Source of the DNA: JACKBC01 sp041391125
GTDB lineage: Bacteria; Chloroflexota; Anaerolineae; Caldilineales; Caldilineaceae
NCBI GenBank assembly: GCA_041391125.1
Contig: JAWKON010000022.1
Coordinates: 50,960 to 114,959 of the forward strand
Direction of reading: 5' to 3'
DNA length: 64,000 nucleotides
Shown: positions 8,049 through 15,843 of the stretch, piece by piece
Numbering within the stretch: position 1 is the first letter of the stretch
How the letters are laid out: each line of letters begins with the position of its first letter
Notes under the pieces: model-generated
What the model was told of the DNA's origin: nothing
Database searches by the model: none
What the model saw: the letters and a program-made list of their open reading frames with translations, nothing else
Position numbers and translations under genes: made by a program

Positions 8049-9332
8049 ATGTTCTTCGATCAAGCAAAAATATACGTAAAATCAGGTGATGGCGGCGATG
8101 GCGCGGTGGCTTTTCGCCGCGAGAAATTTGTCCCCAGGGGCGGACCGGCCGGCGGCAATGGCGGGCGCGGTGGGCACATCTATTTTGTGGTGGACCCCGG
8201 GCTCAACACGCTTTCCACCTTTAAGCAGAATATCCACTTCCGCGCCGAGCGCGGCGTCCACGGCAGCGGCGCCAACAAAACCGGCGCCAACGCCGCCGAT
8301 CTGCACATTCCGGTGCCGCCCGGCACGCTGATCCGTAATGCGGATACGGGCGAGGTGCTGGCCGATTTGACGCGCCCCGGCCAGGAAATGCTGCTGCTGC
8401 AAGGCGGACGCGGCGGGCGCGGCAACTCGGCCTTTAAGTCGGCCCAAAATAAAGCGCCGCGGCTGGCCGAACGCGGCGAGCAGGGCAGCGAACTCTGGCT
8501 GGAATTGGAGCTGAAGTTGGTGGCCGATGTGGGCAGTATTGGCGCGCCCAATGCGGGCAAATCCACCCTGCTCAGCGTGGTCAGCGCGGCCAAACCCAAA
8601 ATCGCCGATTACCCCTTTACCACGGTGGTCCCCAATTTGGGCGTGGCCGAGGTCAATCATCGCCAACTGGTGCTGGCCGATATTCCCGGTCTCATGGAAG
8701 GCGCGCACGAAGGCATTGGGTTGGGGCACGACTTTCTGCGCCACATCGAGCGCACGCGCGTGCTCATCCATCTGCTCAACGGCGACAGCCCCGATCCGCT
8801 AGGTGATTTTGAAGCGATCAACCAGGAATTGACGCTCTTCAATCCCGCCCTGGCCGACAAGCCGCAGATTGTGGTGCTCAACAAAATGGATTTGCCCCAC
8901 GCCCGCGATGTATGGCCCACCATTGAAAAAGCCTTGCTGGAGCATGATCAACCTTGCATGAATATCAGCGCGGTGACCGGCCAAAATGTGCAGCAGTTGC
9001 TCTATCGCGCGCAGGAAATGCTGGATGCGCTGCCGCTGGTCGAGGAAACGATGGCGGAAGAAATGCCCGAGATTACGCCGGCGGAAGACGAACGCGCTTT
9101 TCAGATTACCCAGTTGGAGGAGAACCTCTGGCAGGTGGAAGGCGTCGCCATTGAGCGGGCGGCACAGATGACAAACTGGGACTACTACGAAGCCGCCATG
9201 CGCTTCCAGCGTATATTAGACGCCATGGGCATTAGCAAGGCGCTGCGGAACGCTGGCGTGGCCGACGGCGACACCATTCAAATTGGCGACACCGAACTGA
9301 TTTGGGGCTACGAGAATGCATTTGGTGAATAG
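8049..9332 (+). CDS. obg: GTPase Obg/CgtA
   Basis: Essential ribosome-associated GTPase. The 427-residue product has the glycine-rich Obg fold (KSGDGGDGAVAFRREKFVP, GGPAGGNGGRGG) over residues 1-158. A G domain follows with GAPNAGKST (165-173), DIPG (211-214) and NKMD (278-281), and then a C-terminal OCT domain beginning around FQITQLEENLWQVEG and ending DTELIWGYEN. Length and domain order are normal. The start has no Shine-Dalgarno and probably lies on a leaderless transcript. Its 3' end overlaps nadD by 17 bases, so the two are likely co-transcribed. Confidence 0.97.
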   Translation: MFFDQAKIYVKSGDGGDGAVAFRREKFVPRGGPAGGNGGRGGHIYFVVDPGLNTLSTFKQNIHFRAERGVHGSGANKTGANAADLHIPVPPGTLIRNADTGEVLADLTRPGQEMLLLQGGRGGRGNSAFKSAQNKAPRLAERGEQGSELWLELELKLVADVGSIGAPNAGKSTLLSVVSAAKPKIADYPFTTVVPNLGVAEVNHRQLVLADIPGLMEGAHEGIGLGHDFLRHIERTRVLIHLLNGDSPDPLGDFEAINQELTLFNPALADKPQIVVLNKMDLPHARDVWPTIEKALLEHDQPCMNISAVTGQNVQQLLYRAQEMLDALPLVEETMAEEMPEITPAEDERAFQITQLEENLWQVEGVAIERAAQMTNWDYYEAAMRFQRILDAMGISKALRNAGVADGDTIQIGDTELIWGYENAFGE

Positions 9333-9942
9333 CGAAAGCACACGTACGCGCATTGGCATCTTCGGTGGCACGTTCGACCCCATCCACATTGGTCATCTCA
9401 TTTTGGCCGAAGAAGCCTGGCATCAACTGAGGCTGCGGCGCGTTTATCTGACCCCCGCCGGTGATCCCCCCCACAAGCAGAGCAAACCGCTCACGCCCGT
9501 TGAGCACCGCATCAAAATGGCCGAACTGGCCACAGCCGACAATGAACACATCCGCGTCAGCCGCATCGACGCCGACCGCCCCGGTCCACACTACACCGTG
9601 GACATGGTGCGCCTGCTCAACGCGCAGATTGACGGCAACACCGACATCTATTTTCTCATGGGCATGGACAGCCTGCGCGATCTGCCCTCCTGGCATCAGG
9701 CCGAATGGCTGGTGGCCAACTGTCGCTTGGTGGCTCTAAGCCGCCACGATGTAGAACTGGACTGGGCTCGGCTAGAGTCTGCGCTGCCCGGCATCCAAGA
9801 ACGAGTGATCATCCTGGACATGCCGGAGCTGGAAATTGCCAGCCACGCCTTGCAGGAACGGGTGCGCACAGGGCGCCCCATTCGCTATCAAGTGCCGCGC
9901 GTGGTGGAGGAGTATATTGGCCAGCATGGGCTGTACCGCTGA
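9316..9942 (+). CDS. nadD: Nicotinate-nucleotide adenylyltransferase NadD
   Basis: Converts nicotinate mononucleotide and ATP to deamido-NAD. The nucleotidyltransferase signature GIFGGTFDPIHIGHL is near the N-terminus, followed by YLTPAGDPPHKQ, FLMGMDSLRDLPSWHQ and GRPIRYQVPRVVEEYI. The usual ISSTxIR motif near the C-terminus reads IASHALQERV, a noticeable departure in an otherwise canonical enzyme. The ATG at 9316 overlaps obg; a GTG at 9325 is a possible alternative. Confidence 0.93.
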   Translation: MHLVNSESTRTRIGIFGGTFDPIHIGHLILAEEAWHQLRLRRVYLTPAGDPPHKQSKPLTPVEHRIKMAELATADNEHIRVSRIDADRPGPHYTVDMVRLLNAQIDGNTDIYFLMGMDSLRDLPSWHQAEWLVANCRLVALSRHDVELDWARLESALPGIQERVIILDMPELEIASHALQERVRTGRPIRYQVPRVVEEYIGQHGLYR

Positions 9943-10015
9943 CAAGGTGACATGGTGACTTCGACAGGTTCAGTCTCCGTGTCACCTTGTCATCCGGTCA
10001 CTTTGTCATCCTACC
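9940..10015. repeat. 8-base-word hairpin after nadD
   Basis: GACAAGGT/GACATGGT words at 9941-9956 face GTCACCTTGTCATC words on the right. The core arms 9940-9952 and 9980-9992 are a perfect 13-bp inverted repeat, and further GTCACTTTGTC and CTTGTC words follow. The left arm begins within the nadD stop codon. The loop contains the CTTCGACAGGTTCAG motif, a type also seen at 21913-21940 and 35500-35518. Confidence 0.7.
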
Positions 10016-10046
10016 GCCTTGTCAAATCAAATCGAGACACCGACGA

Positions 10047-10979
10047 ATGATCAGCGAACTCTTCACCCTCTCCGTCCTCATCGGCATTGCGCACAGTGGG
10101 GTGCGTCTGGCCACGCCCTATCTCTACGCCGCGCTGGGCGAGACTTTTGTGCAGCGTTCGGGCGTGCTCAATTTGGGCGTGGACGGCATGATGTTGATGG
10201 GCGCGTTTTCGGCCTTTTACGTGGTCTTTCTAGGCGGCGATCCGTGGCTGGGGGCGCTGGGCGCACTAAGTGTGGGCGCCATCATGGGCGCGCTCATGGC
10301 GCTGGTCAGCGTGACCATGCAGGCCGAGCAGGGCATTAGCGGCATTGGGCTCTATCTGTTTGGCCTGGGGCTGAGCGATCTGCTCTTTAAAACGCTCATC
10401 GGCTCGGTGGCCAGCGTATCCGGCTTTGCCGTCTGGCCGGCGCCGTTTTTGAGTCAACTGCCCATCCTCGGCGAGATTTTCTTTGACCACAACCCGCTCA
10501 TATACATTGCCTATTTGCTGACGCCGCTGAGCTGGTTTGTGCTCAACAAAACCACGCTGGGGCTAAAGATTCGCGCCGTGGGCCAAAACCCCGAAGCCGC
10601 TGACTCGCTGGGCGTCAGCGTCAACGGCGTGCGCTACACCACGCTGATCATCGGTGGTGCGCTGGCCGGGCTGGCCGGCGCCTCGCTGAGCATTGGGCTG
10701 CTCAATGTGTTTAAGGAGAATATGACCAACGGCCTGGGCTTTATCGCCGTGGCGCTGGTCTATTTTGGCGGCTGGCGGCCCTATGGCGTGCTGGCCGGCG
10801 CGCTGCTCTTTAGCACGGTCAACGCGCTGCAGCTTTGGGTGCAGGTGCTGGAAATTCCGATTCCGTCCGACGTGGCGATTATGCTACCATATATTTTGAC
10901 CATTGTGGCGCTGGCCTTTGCCGTGCGCCAAGTGCAGCAGCCCGCCGCGCTCACCAAACCGTTTGAACGAGGAGAATAG
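10047..10979 (+). CDS. BMP-type (nucleoside-like) ABC transporter permease
   Basis: Inner-membrane permease of the branched-chain/ribose superfamily, closest in pattern to YufQ/BmpD-type permeases working with BMP lipoproteins. About 310 residues with eight to nine hydrophobic spans. The conserved ATPYLYAALGETFVQRSGVL and NLGVDGMMLMGAFSAF segments are near the N-terminus, and the cytoplasmic coupling loop GLKIRAVGQNPEAADSLGVS is near residue 180. The ATG at 10047 (MISELFTL) is preferred over the upstream frame extension. Its binding protein and ATPase lie beyond the insertion sequence at 11.2-12.8 kb, and a second permease subunit is not found in the window. Confidence 0.88.
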   Translation: MISELFTLSVLIGIAHSGVRLATPYLYAALGETFVQRSGVLNLGVDGMMLMGAFSAFYVVFLGGDPWLGALGALSVGAIMGALMALVSVTMQAEQGISGIGLYLFGLGLSDLLFKTLIGSVASVSGFAVWPAPFLSQLPILGEIFFDHNPLIYIAYLLTPLSWFVLNKTTLGLKIRAVGQNPEAADSLGVSVNGVRYTTLIIGGALAGLAGASLSIGLLNVFKENMTNGLGFIAVALVYFGGWRPYGVLAGALLFSTVNALQLWVQVLEIPIPSDVAIMLPYILTIVALAFAVRQVQQPAALTKPFERGE

Positions 10980-10982
10980 AAT

Positions 10983-11076
10983 GGTGAATGGTAAATGGTG
11001 AATTGTCAATTGTGAATGAAGGGGATGCGTGTGGCCGGCCCGTTTACCATTCACCATTCACCGTTTACCATTTACA
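10983..11076. repeat. Heptad hairpin after the ABC permease
   Basis: Left arm 10983-11017 has five heptamers (GGTGAAT, GGTAAAT, GGTGAAT, TGTCAAT, TGTGAAT). Right arm 11042-11076 has five complementary-type heptamers (GTTTACC, ATTCACC, ATTCACC, GTTTACC, ATTTACA). The arms pair in 7-base register but are not exact copies of each other. The loop is GC-rich. Confidence 0.85.
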
Positions 11077-11123
11077 ATTCTCGCCCCGTGCTCCACAAAA
11101 GAATCTGTGCAAATTGAGAAACA

Positions 11124-11160
11124 CTCCTGAGCGCCTAAGCAACGCTTAGGCGCTCAGGAG
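11124..11160. repeat. Perfect 17-bp stem, 3-base loop
   Basis: Arms 11124-11140 and 11144-11160 (CTCCTGAGCGCCTAAGC and its complement) form a perfect hairpin with loop AAC, about 20 bp before the insertion sequence. There is no T run, so a factor-independent terminator is not indicated. Confidence 0.85.
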
Positions 11161-11284
11161 GGACTCTGTGGTTTACAACTTTTGTTAGCGCGAATAAGCG
11201 CTGGGTTAAGTTTGTGGGTGTGAGGAAGATGAATTAGTGTAGGCAGAGAATCAAAAGTATAGGGAAGGGACCATGGAGGGAACA

Positions 11285-11545
11285 ATGAGCAAAATACGGG
11301 TGATAATCTGCCGGGTAGACGATGAAGATGCCGAGAAAATGACGGAGATAGGCAGCTACGATCTGGCCGAAATAGGGCTAGGGGCAGGGAACAATGAAAG
11401 GACGCTAGACGAAATAGAGCAAAGAACCTATGAAAAAGGGAATGTGATCTTAAAAGGGCTAGTGCAAGCGCAATGGGCGGAAATAGACCAAGAGTTGGCG
11501 AGGGCGTATCGCCAACATTTTCCCCCCTCAGGAAGTAACGCATGA
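11285..11545 (+). CDS. IS transposase, N-terminal frame (OrfA)
   Basis: An 86-residue frame starting MSKIRVIICRVDDEDAEKM with GGAGGG just upstream (an in-frame ATG also exists at 11273). It is Glu/Asp-rich and ends ARAYRQHFPPSGSNA. It encodes the N-terminal region of the transposase. Around TTTTCCCCCC (11518-11527) the downstream frame is already open and reads FPPQEVTHDGYEKVKVVSRFG, joining smoothly to OrfB. The two are therefore one protein joined by a +1-type shift, either programmed slippage on the C run or a single-base indel. Confidence 0.7.
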   Translation: MSKIRVIICRVDDEDAEKMTEIGSYDLAEIGLGAGNNERTLDEIEQRTYEKGNVILKGLVQAQWAEIDQELARAYRQHFPPSGSNA

Positions 11546-11558
11546 TGGCTATGAGAAG

Positions 11559-12815
11559 GTGAAAGTGGTGAGTCGATTTGGGCGACTGGAGTTGAGCAGG
11601 CAGGTGGTGGTTCACAAAAGTAATGGCCGCCATGTGATGCCCGGCAATGCCGGGCTGCCGACGCATCAAGGGGTGATAGTGACGCGCGGATTGCAAGAAG
11701 CGGTCTGTTTGCTGTCGCTGGATTTGCCCTTTGCCAGCGTCGAGCGACTGTTGGGCTGGCAAACGCAAGAGGAAGCGATTTTGAGTGCGACCATGAACCG
11801 AATGCTGGTCAGGGAGCATGGGCAGATAATTCGTGCGGCCGAGGCAGCAGAAGTCGAAAGGCTGTTGTCGCAGGATGACTTGTCGGCGCTGACGGCCAAT
11901 CTGCTGCCCCCTGCGGCGCCCAGACGGCAGGCGAGTTGGCCAGCAGAGTTGAAGGCAGTCATCGAAAAAGCCTTGGCTGCGGAGGAGTGGCGTCCCCCAG
12001 AGGGCGTCTCGGCGGCCGACTGGGCGCGGGTCTTGACCGCTCGGCAGGCCGAAAAAGCGCTTGCCACGGCGCAATTGCGCCGTCTGGGACCAGAGGTGGC
12101 GGAGGACCAGATTGTGGTCGCCGTTGATGAAGTTCTGATCCGGAAACCCGAAAGACGCAACTGGTGGCAATTGCGCACCGCCCGCATTGCCACCACCGAA
12201 GGATATCGCTACCTCAGCGGCACCGATGAGGCCTTCTTGCGGCAATTGTTGACCTGCTTGCTGATTCTGGGGGTTGAACATAATCGTCCCCTGCTCTTCT
12301 TGGCGGATGGGGCCAGATGGATTCGCAACTTCTATGCCAGATATCTTCATCATCTCCCGCAAGCCCAGATGGTTCTCGACTGGTATCACTTGCGCCTCAA
12401 AGTCTATCAGCTTGCCAGCATGATCTGTCGAGGCAAAAAGGCGAAACGACAATTTCTCTTTCAGATCGCTGGTTGCCTTTGGCGGGGCCAGGTGGACGCG
12501 GCCCTTACCTTTCTCGAATCCTATCGCCCTCAGACCAAAAATCTCGACAAACTTGATGAACTTATCGCTTATCTCAACGCGCATAACGATTTCATCCCTG
12601 ACTATCAGCACCGCCGACGCCATCGCCTCTTTATCGGCAGCGCTCATGCCGAAAAGGCCAACGACTTCATCGTCGCACGCCGACAGAAGAACCAGGGCAT
12701 GCACTGGAGCCTCCATACCAGCGATGCCCTGGCCGCTCTCAAAACCCTTATGCTCAATGGCGGTTGGTCTCTCTACTGGCAGCATCGACAGGTTTTACCC
12801 TTAATCGCTTCTTAA
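11559..12815 (+). CDS. IS transposase, catalytic frame (OrfB)
   Basis: About 418 residues from a GTG at 11559, though translation probably enters by frameshift upstream. Landmarks are SRFGRLELSRQVV, PFASVERLLGW, a probable catalytic aspartate in VVAVDEVLI, FLADGARWIRNFYARYL, VLDWYHLRLK, and a C-terminal GSAHAEKANDFIVARRQKNQ then GMHWSLHTSDALAALKTL. This DGA..W / DWYH / E.. / GMxWS pattern is that of DDE transposases of the ISLre2-ISKra4-ISH6 kind. The stop codon lies inside the right inverted repeat. Confidence 0.8.
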   Translation: MKVVSRFGRLELSRQVVVHKSNGRHVMPGNAGLPTHQGVIVTRGLQEAVCLLSLDLPFASVERLLGWQTQEEAILSATMNRMLVREHGQIIRAAEAAEVERLLSQDDLSALTANLLPPAAPRRQASWPAELKAVIEKALAAEEWRPPEGVSAADWARVLTARQAEKALATAQLRRLGPEVAEDQIVVAVDEVLIRKPERRNWWQLRTARIATTEGYRYLSGTDEAFLRQLLTCLLILGVEHNRPLLFLADGARWIRNFYARYLHHLPQAQMVLDWYHLRLKVYQLASMICRGKKAKRQFLFQIAGCLWRGQVDAALTFLESYRPQTKNLDKLDELIAYLNAHNDFIPDYQHRRRHRLFIGSAHAEKANDFIVARRQKNQGMHWSLHTSDALAALKTLMLNGGWSLYWQHRQVLPLIAS

Positions 12816-12866
12816 CCCAGCGCTTATTCGCGCTAACAAACTTTTAAGTCTTACCAAGGAGAAAGC

Positions 12867-13913
12867 ATGAATCGAAAATGGACTTTACTGGTTTCAATGT
12901 TGCTCATCCTCGTGATGGGCGTGGCGGCTTGCGCGGCGCCGGCGGCTCCTGCCGAAGCACCAGCGGCGAGTGATGGTGGAGAAGCTGTCGATAGCGATGG
13001 CCCGTTCCGCATTGCCATTGTCATGCCCAGCAGCACCACCGATATTGCCTGGAGCCAGGCCATGTACGATGCGCTGGTGGCCGTGCAGACTGAAATGGGT
13101 GGCGAAGGCGCCGTGGAAATTGCCTATTCGGAAAACATGTTCCAGGTGACCGACGCCGCTGCCGCCATCCGCGACTATGCCGCCGACGGCTATGATCTGG
13201 TCATTGCCCATGGCACTCAATACGGCAACTCCATGTTCGAAGTGGCCACCGATTTTCCGGAGACCAGCTTTGCCTGGGGTACCGCCAATGACACCGGCGC
13301 TGAAGCGGGCCATGAGAACATTTTTGCGTACGAGGCCCAGGCCCAAGAGGGCGGCTATGTCAACGGCGTGATCGCCGCCATGCTTAGCACGGCCAATATT
13401 ATTGGTGTGGTCGGTCCGGTGGAAGCAGGGGACGCCAAGCTCTATATTGACGGCTTTGTGAACGGCGTCAAGGCGACCAAGCCCGACGCCGAGGTCAACA
13501 TCAGCTACACCGGCTCGTTTGGCGATACGGCGCTGGCCGCCGAAGCCGCCAACACCCACATCAAAGCCGGCGCCGATGTGTTGACCGGCTCAGCTCAACA
13601 GGTGGTGGGCGCCATCGGCGTGGCCGCTGAAAACAAAGTGCCGTGGCTGGGTACGCAGTCTGACCAGACTTCGCTTGGTCCCGATTATGTGGTGGCCAAC
13701 CAGCTCTACGACTGGACCGGCGCCGTCCGCGATATGATCGAGCTGCACAAAAGCGGCACGCTGGGCGGCAAAGTCTACAACTTGACGCTGGCCGACGGTC
13801 TGCAAATGTCGCTTAACGACAACCCTCTCATCACCGATGAAATCAAGACCGCGGTGGACAAGGCCATTGAGGATATTAAGTCGGGCGCGGTTGATCCGAT
13901 GCCAGCGGAATAG
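12867..13913 (+). CDS. BMP family ABC transporter substrate-binding lipoprotein
   Basis: Extracytoplasmic receptor of the Med/BMP (PnrA-like) family, typically binding purine nucleosides. Residues 1-21 form a lipoprotein signal ending VAAC with Cys22, followed by an Ala/Pro-rich linker. The mature part starts FRIAIVMPSSTTDIAWSQAMYD and has LVIAHGTQYGNSMFEVA, GYVNGVIAAMLS, VGPVEAGDAKLYIDGFVNG and KVPWLGTQSDQTSLGPDYV, all typical. An AAGGAG lies 5 bases before the ATG. The native promoter region is interrupted about 15 bp upstream by the insertion sequence. Confidence 0.9.
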   Translation: MNRKWTLLVSMLLILVMGVAACAAPAAPAEAPAASDGGEAVDSDGPFRIAIVMPSSTTDIAWSQAMYDALVAVQTEMGGEGAVEIAYSENMFQVTDAAAAIRDYAADGYDLVIAHGTQYGNSMFEVATDFPETSFAWGTANDTGAEAGHENIFAYEAQAQEGGYVNGVIAAMLSTANIIGVVGPVEAGDAKLYIDGFVNGVKATKPDAEVNISYTGSFGDTALAAEAANTHIKAGADVLTGSAQQVVGAIGVAAENKVPWLGTQSDQTSLGPDYVVANQLYDWTGAVRDMIELHKSGTLGGKVYNLTLADGLQMSLNDNPLITDEIKTAVDKAIEDIKSGAVDPMPAE

Positions 13914-13916
13914 CAG

Positions 13917-14003
13917 AGAAAGGGGAAAGGAGCAGGGGGAAAGGAGCAGGAGAGCGCCCCCTTCCCCCTTTCTCCCCTGCCCCCTTTCCCCCTCTCCCTT
14001 CTC
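13917..14003. repeat. Purine/pyrimidine word-repeat hairpin
   Basis: Left arm words GGGGAAAGGAGCAG, repeated about every 14-15 bases, face a pyrimidine arm of CCCCTTTC/CCCCTGCC words. It has the same design as the 7-base-period hairpins and sits between the BMP gene and its ATPase. Confidence 0.65.
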
Positions 14004-14070
14004 AACAAAATGACCAACAAAACCACCTCCAACCTCCTCCCCACCGGCCGCGCGCATTGAGCATCTGGAA

Positions 14071-14706
14071 ATGCGGCAGATTGTGAAGCGTTTTCCGGGC
14101 GTTTTGGCCTGCGACAACGTAAGCTTTGACGTGCGCGCTGGCGAAGTTCATGCGCTGCTGGGTGAAAATGGGGCCGGCAAGTCCACGCTGATGAAGATTC
14201 TGTATGGGCTCTATCGGCAGGACAGCGGCGATATTGTGCTGGACGGGCGCACCGTGCAGATCGATTCGCCCACCGACGCCATTGAGCTGGGCATCGGCAT
14301 GATCCACCAGCACTTTATGCTGGTCGATTCGCTGACCGTAACCGAAAACGTGGCGCTGGGGCTCGCCTCCAGCCGCGGTCCGCTGCTCGATCTGGACCGG
14401 GTGGAGACGCGGGTGCGCGAGCTTTCCAAAACGTACGGCCTGCAGGTGGACCCGCGGGCGCCGGTCTGGACGCTGGCCGTGGGCGAGCGGCAGCGCGTCG
14501 AAATTATCAAAGCGCTCTATCGCGGCGCCGCCCTGCTGATTTTGGATGAGCCCACCGCCGTGCTCACGCCGCAGGAAGTGGATGATCTGTTCGTCACGCT
14601 GAAACAGATGGCGCGCGACGGCCACAGCCTCATTTTCATCAGCCACAAATTGCACGAGGTGCTGGCGATCAGCCAGCGCATTACGGTACAGGCGAGGGCC
14701 AACTGA
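14071..14706 (+). CDS. BMP-type ABC transporter ATP-binding protein, N-terminal half (frameshifted)
   Basis: First ATPase domain of a duplicated sugar/nucleoside-type ABC ATPase (YufO/MglA pattern). It reads MRQIVKRFPGVLACDNVSFDV, Walker A GENGAGKST, Q-loop MIHQHFMLVDSLTVTENV, LAVGERQRVEI as signature, Walker B LLILDEPTAVLTPQ and the H-loop FISHKLHEV. After RITV the frame breaks near 14690; the family sequence resumes in another frame as GEGQLIGTTPNQN and continues in the next ORF. A deletion of about one base is the simplest cause. Confidence 0.85.
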   Translation: MRQIVKRFPGVLACDNVSFDVRAGEVHALLGENGAGKSTLMKILYGLYRQDSGDIVLDGRTVQIDSPTDAIELGIGMIHQHFMLVDSLTVTENVALGLASSRGPLLDLDRVETRVRELSKTYGLQVDPRAPVWTLAVGERQRVEIIKALYRGAALLILDEPTAVLTPQEVDDLFVTLKQMARDGHSLIFISHKLHEVLAISQRITVQARAN

Positions 14707-14729
14707 TTGGCACAACGCCCAACCAAAAC

Positions 14730-15557
14730 GTGACCCGCGGCCAACTGGCGCGCATGATGGTGGGGCGCGATGTGATCATGGAACGTCCGCACACGGCGGC
14801 GCCCCAAGGTGAAGTGCGGCTGGCCCTGCAAAACGTGTGTGCGCTGGGCATTACGGGCCAGCAGGCGCTGCACGATGTATCGCTGGAGGTGCGCAGCGGT
14901 GAAATTTTGGGTGTGGCCGGCGTCAGCGGCAACGGTCAACGCGAACTGGCCGAGGTAATTGCCGGGCTGCGACCCGCCACAACCGGTGCAGTCATGCTCA
15001 ACGGGGCGGACGTGACGGTCGCATCTGTGCGTCACCGCATTGAGCAGGGGCTGGCCTATATTCCCGAAGAGCGCATGCACGATGCCGTGGTGCAAAACTT
15101 TTCGGTGGCCGAAAATCTGATTTTGCAGGCGCACACAGAGCCGCCGTACAGCAACGGCTTTTTCCTCGATTTTAAGTCCATCGCGCAACGCAGTAAGCAA
15201 TTGGTCAGCGATTTCCGCGTCAAAACGCCCTCCATCGATACGCCGGTCAAAAGCCTCTCCGGCGGCAATATCCAAAAGCTGATCTTCGCCCGCGAACTCT
15301 CCCGCGAACCCAGCGTGCTGATCGCGGCGCAACCTACGCGCGGCGTTGATATTGGCGCTATGGAATACATTCACCAGCGCATGTTGGATCAGCGGGCGGC
15401 GGGCGCAGCCACGTTGCTGATTTCCGAAGATCTGGATGAAGTGCTGGCCTTGGCGGATCGAATCGCAGTTTTGTACGAAGGACGCATTATGTCAATTGTC
15501 GAGCGCGCCAAAACCAGCGCCGAAGAGTTGGGGCTGCTTATGGCGGGCGTATTATAG
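14730..15557 (+). CDS. BMP-type ABC transporter ATP-binding protein, C-terminal half (frameshifted)
   Basis: Second nucleotide-binding domain of the same protein. It contains the degenerate P-loop GVSGNGQRELAEVI, YIPEERMHDAVV, the signature LSGGNIQKLIFARELSREP, and LIAAQPTRGVDIGAMEYIH followed by ISEDLDEVLALADRI. These features, including the relaxed second Walker A, are normal for this transporter class. Together with the preceding ORF it makes about 495 residues, the expected length. A second permease gene usually follows such ATPases, but pyrH comes next. Confidence 0.85.
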   Translation: MTRGQLARMMVGRDVIMERPHTAAPQGEVRLALQNVCALGITGQQALHDVSLEVRSGEILGVAGVSGNGQRELAEVIAGLRPATTGAVMLNGADVTVASVRHRIEQGLAYIPEERMHDAVVQNFSVAENLILQAHTEPPYSNGFFLDFKSIAQRSKQLVSDFRVKTPSIDTPVKSLSGGNIQKLIFARELSREPSVLIAAQPTRGVDIGAMEYIHQRMLDQRAAGAATLLISEDLDEVLALADRIAVLYEGRIMSIVERAKTSAEELGLLMAGVL

Positions 15558-15843
15558 GGATTTAGTAACCATTTCGTAAGAAAACGAAACATTAATCCAT
15601 GATAAAATGCATGTGGTCAGATAGTATGTGTATACGTGCGGTTGGCATAGATAAAAAATGACAATTGCCTAGGCTCTACGCAAGCCTAGAGTAAGAATCG
15701 CCCGGTCAGCACTGCCTTCCCTTGTGGGCGATCCGCTGGCGTTGCGTAAGTTGTGTTGTCGTTAGCCAGATGTCAATTTTATCCGTGCCAGAGCCACGAA
15801 AAAATTGTGGGTCTAAGCTCATACAATACAATAAGGAGATTGC
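15558..15843. other. Intergenic region before pyrH
   Basis: 286 bases without a credible gene. It contains a small inverted repeat (CTAGGCT...AGCCTAG near 15670-15690), an AT-rich stretch near 15560-15660, TACAAT near 15823 and the AAGGAG of pyrH near 15831. No RNA gene could be recognised. Confidence 0.4.

Larger units (their letters stand above)
11181..12840 (+). mobile_element. Insertion sequence with perfect 30-bp terminal inverted repeats (ISLre2/ISKra4-like)
   Basis: The ends 11181-11210 and 12811-12840 are exact 30-bp inverted repeats (TTTGTTAGCGCGAATAAGCG...). The element is about 1.66 kb and carries a transposase split over two frames. AACTTTT occurs at 11177-11183 and 12839-12845, a candidate 7-8 bp target duplication if the functional tip is GTTAGC. 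It lies between the permease and the BMP lipoprotein gene, some 15 bp before the latter's Shine-Dalgarno. The perfect repeats suggest recent insertion. The family assignment rests on protein pattern only and is tentative. Confidence 0.85.

Noticed and set aside
11154..12785. 543-codon open frame on the minus strand across the insertion sequence
   Set aside because: It is antisense to the transposase, lacks family motifs and is an effect of the codon bias of the real gene.
15640..15800. Possible tRNA or small structured RNA before pyrH
   Set aside because: Only a 7-bp inverted repeat is present, with no acceptor/T-arm consensus or other recognisable RNA motif.
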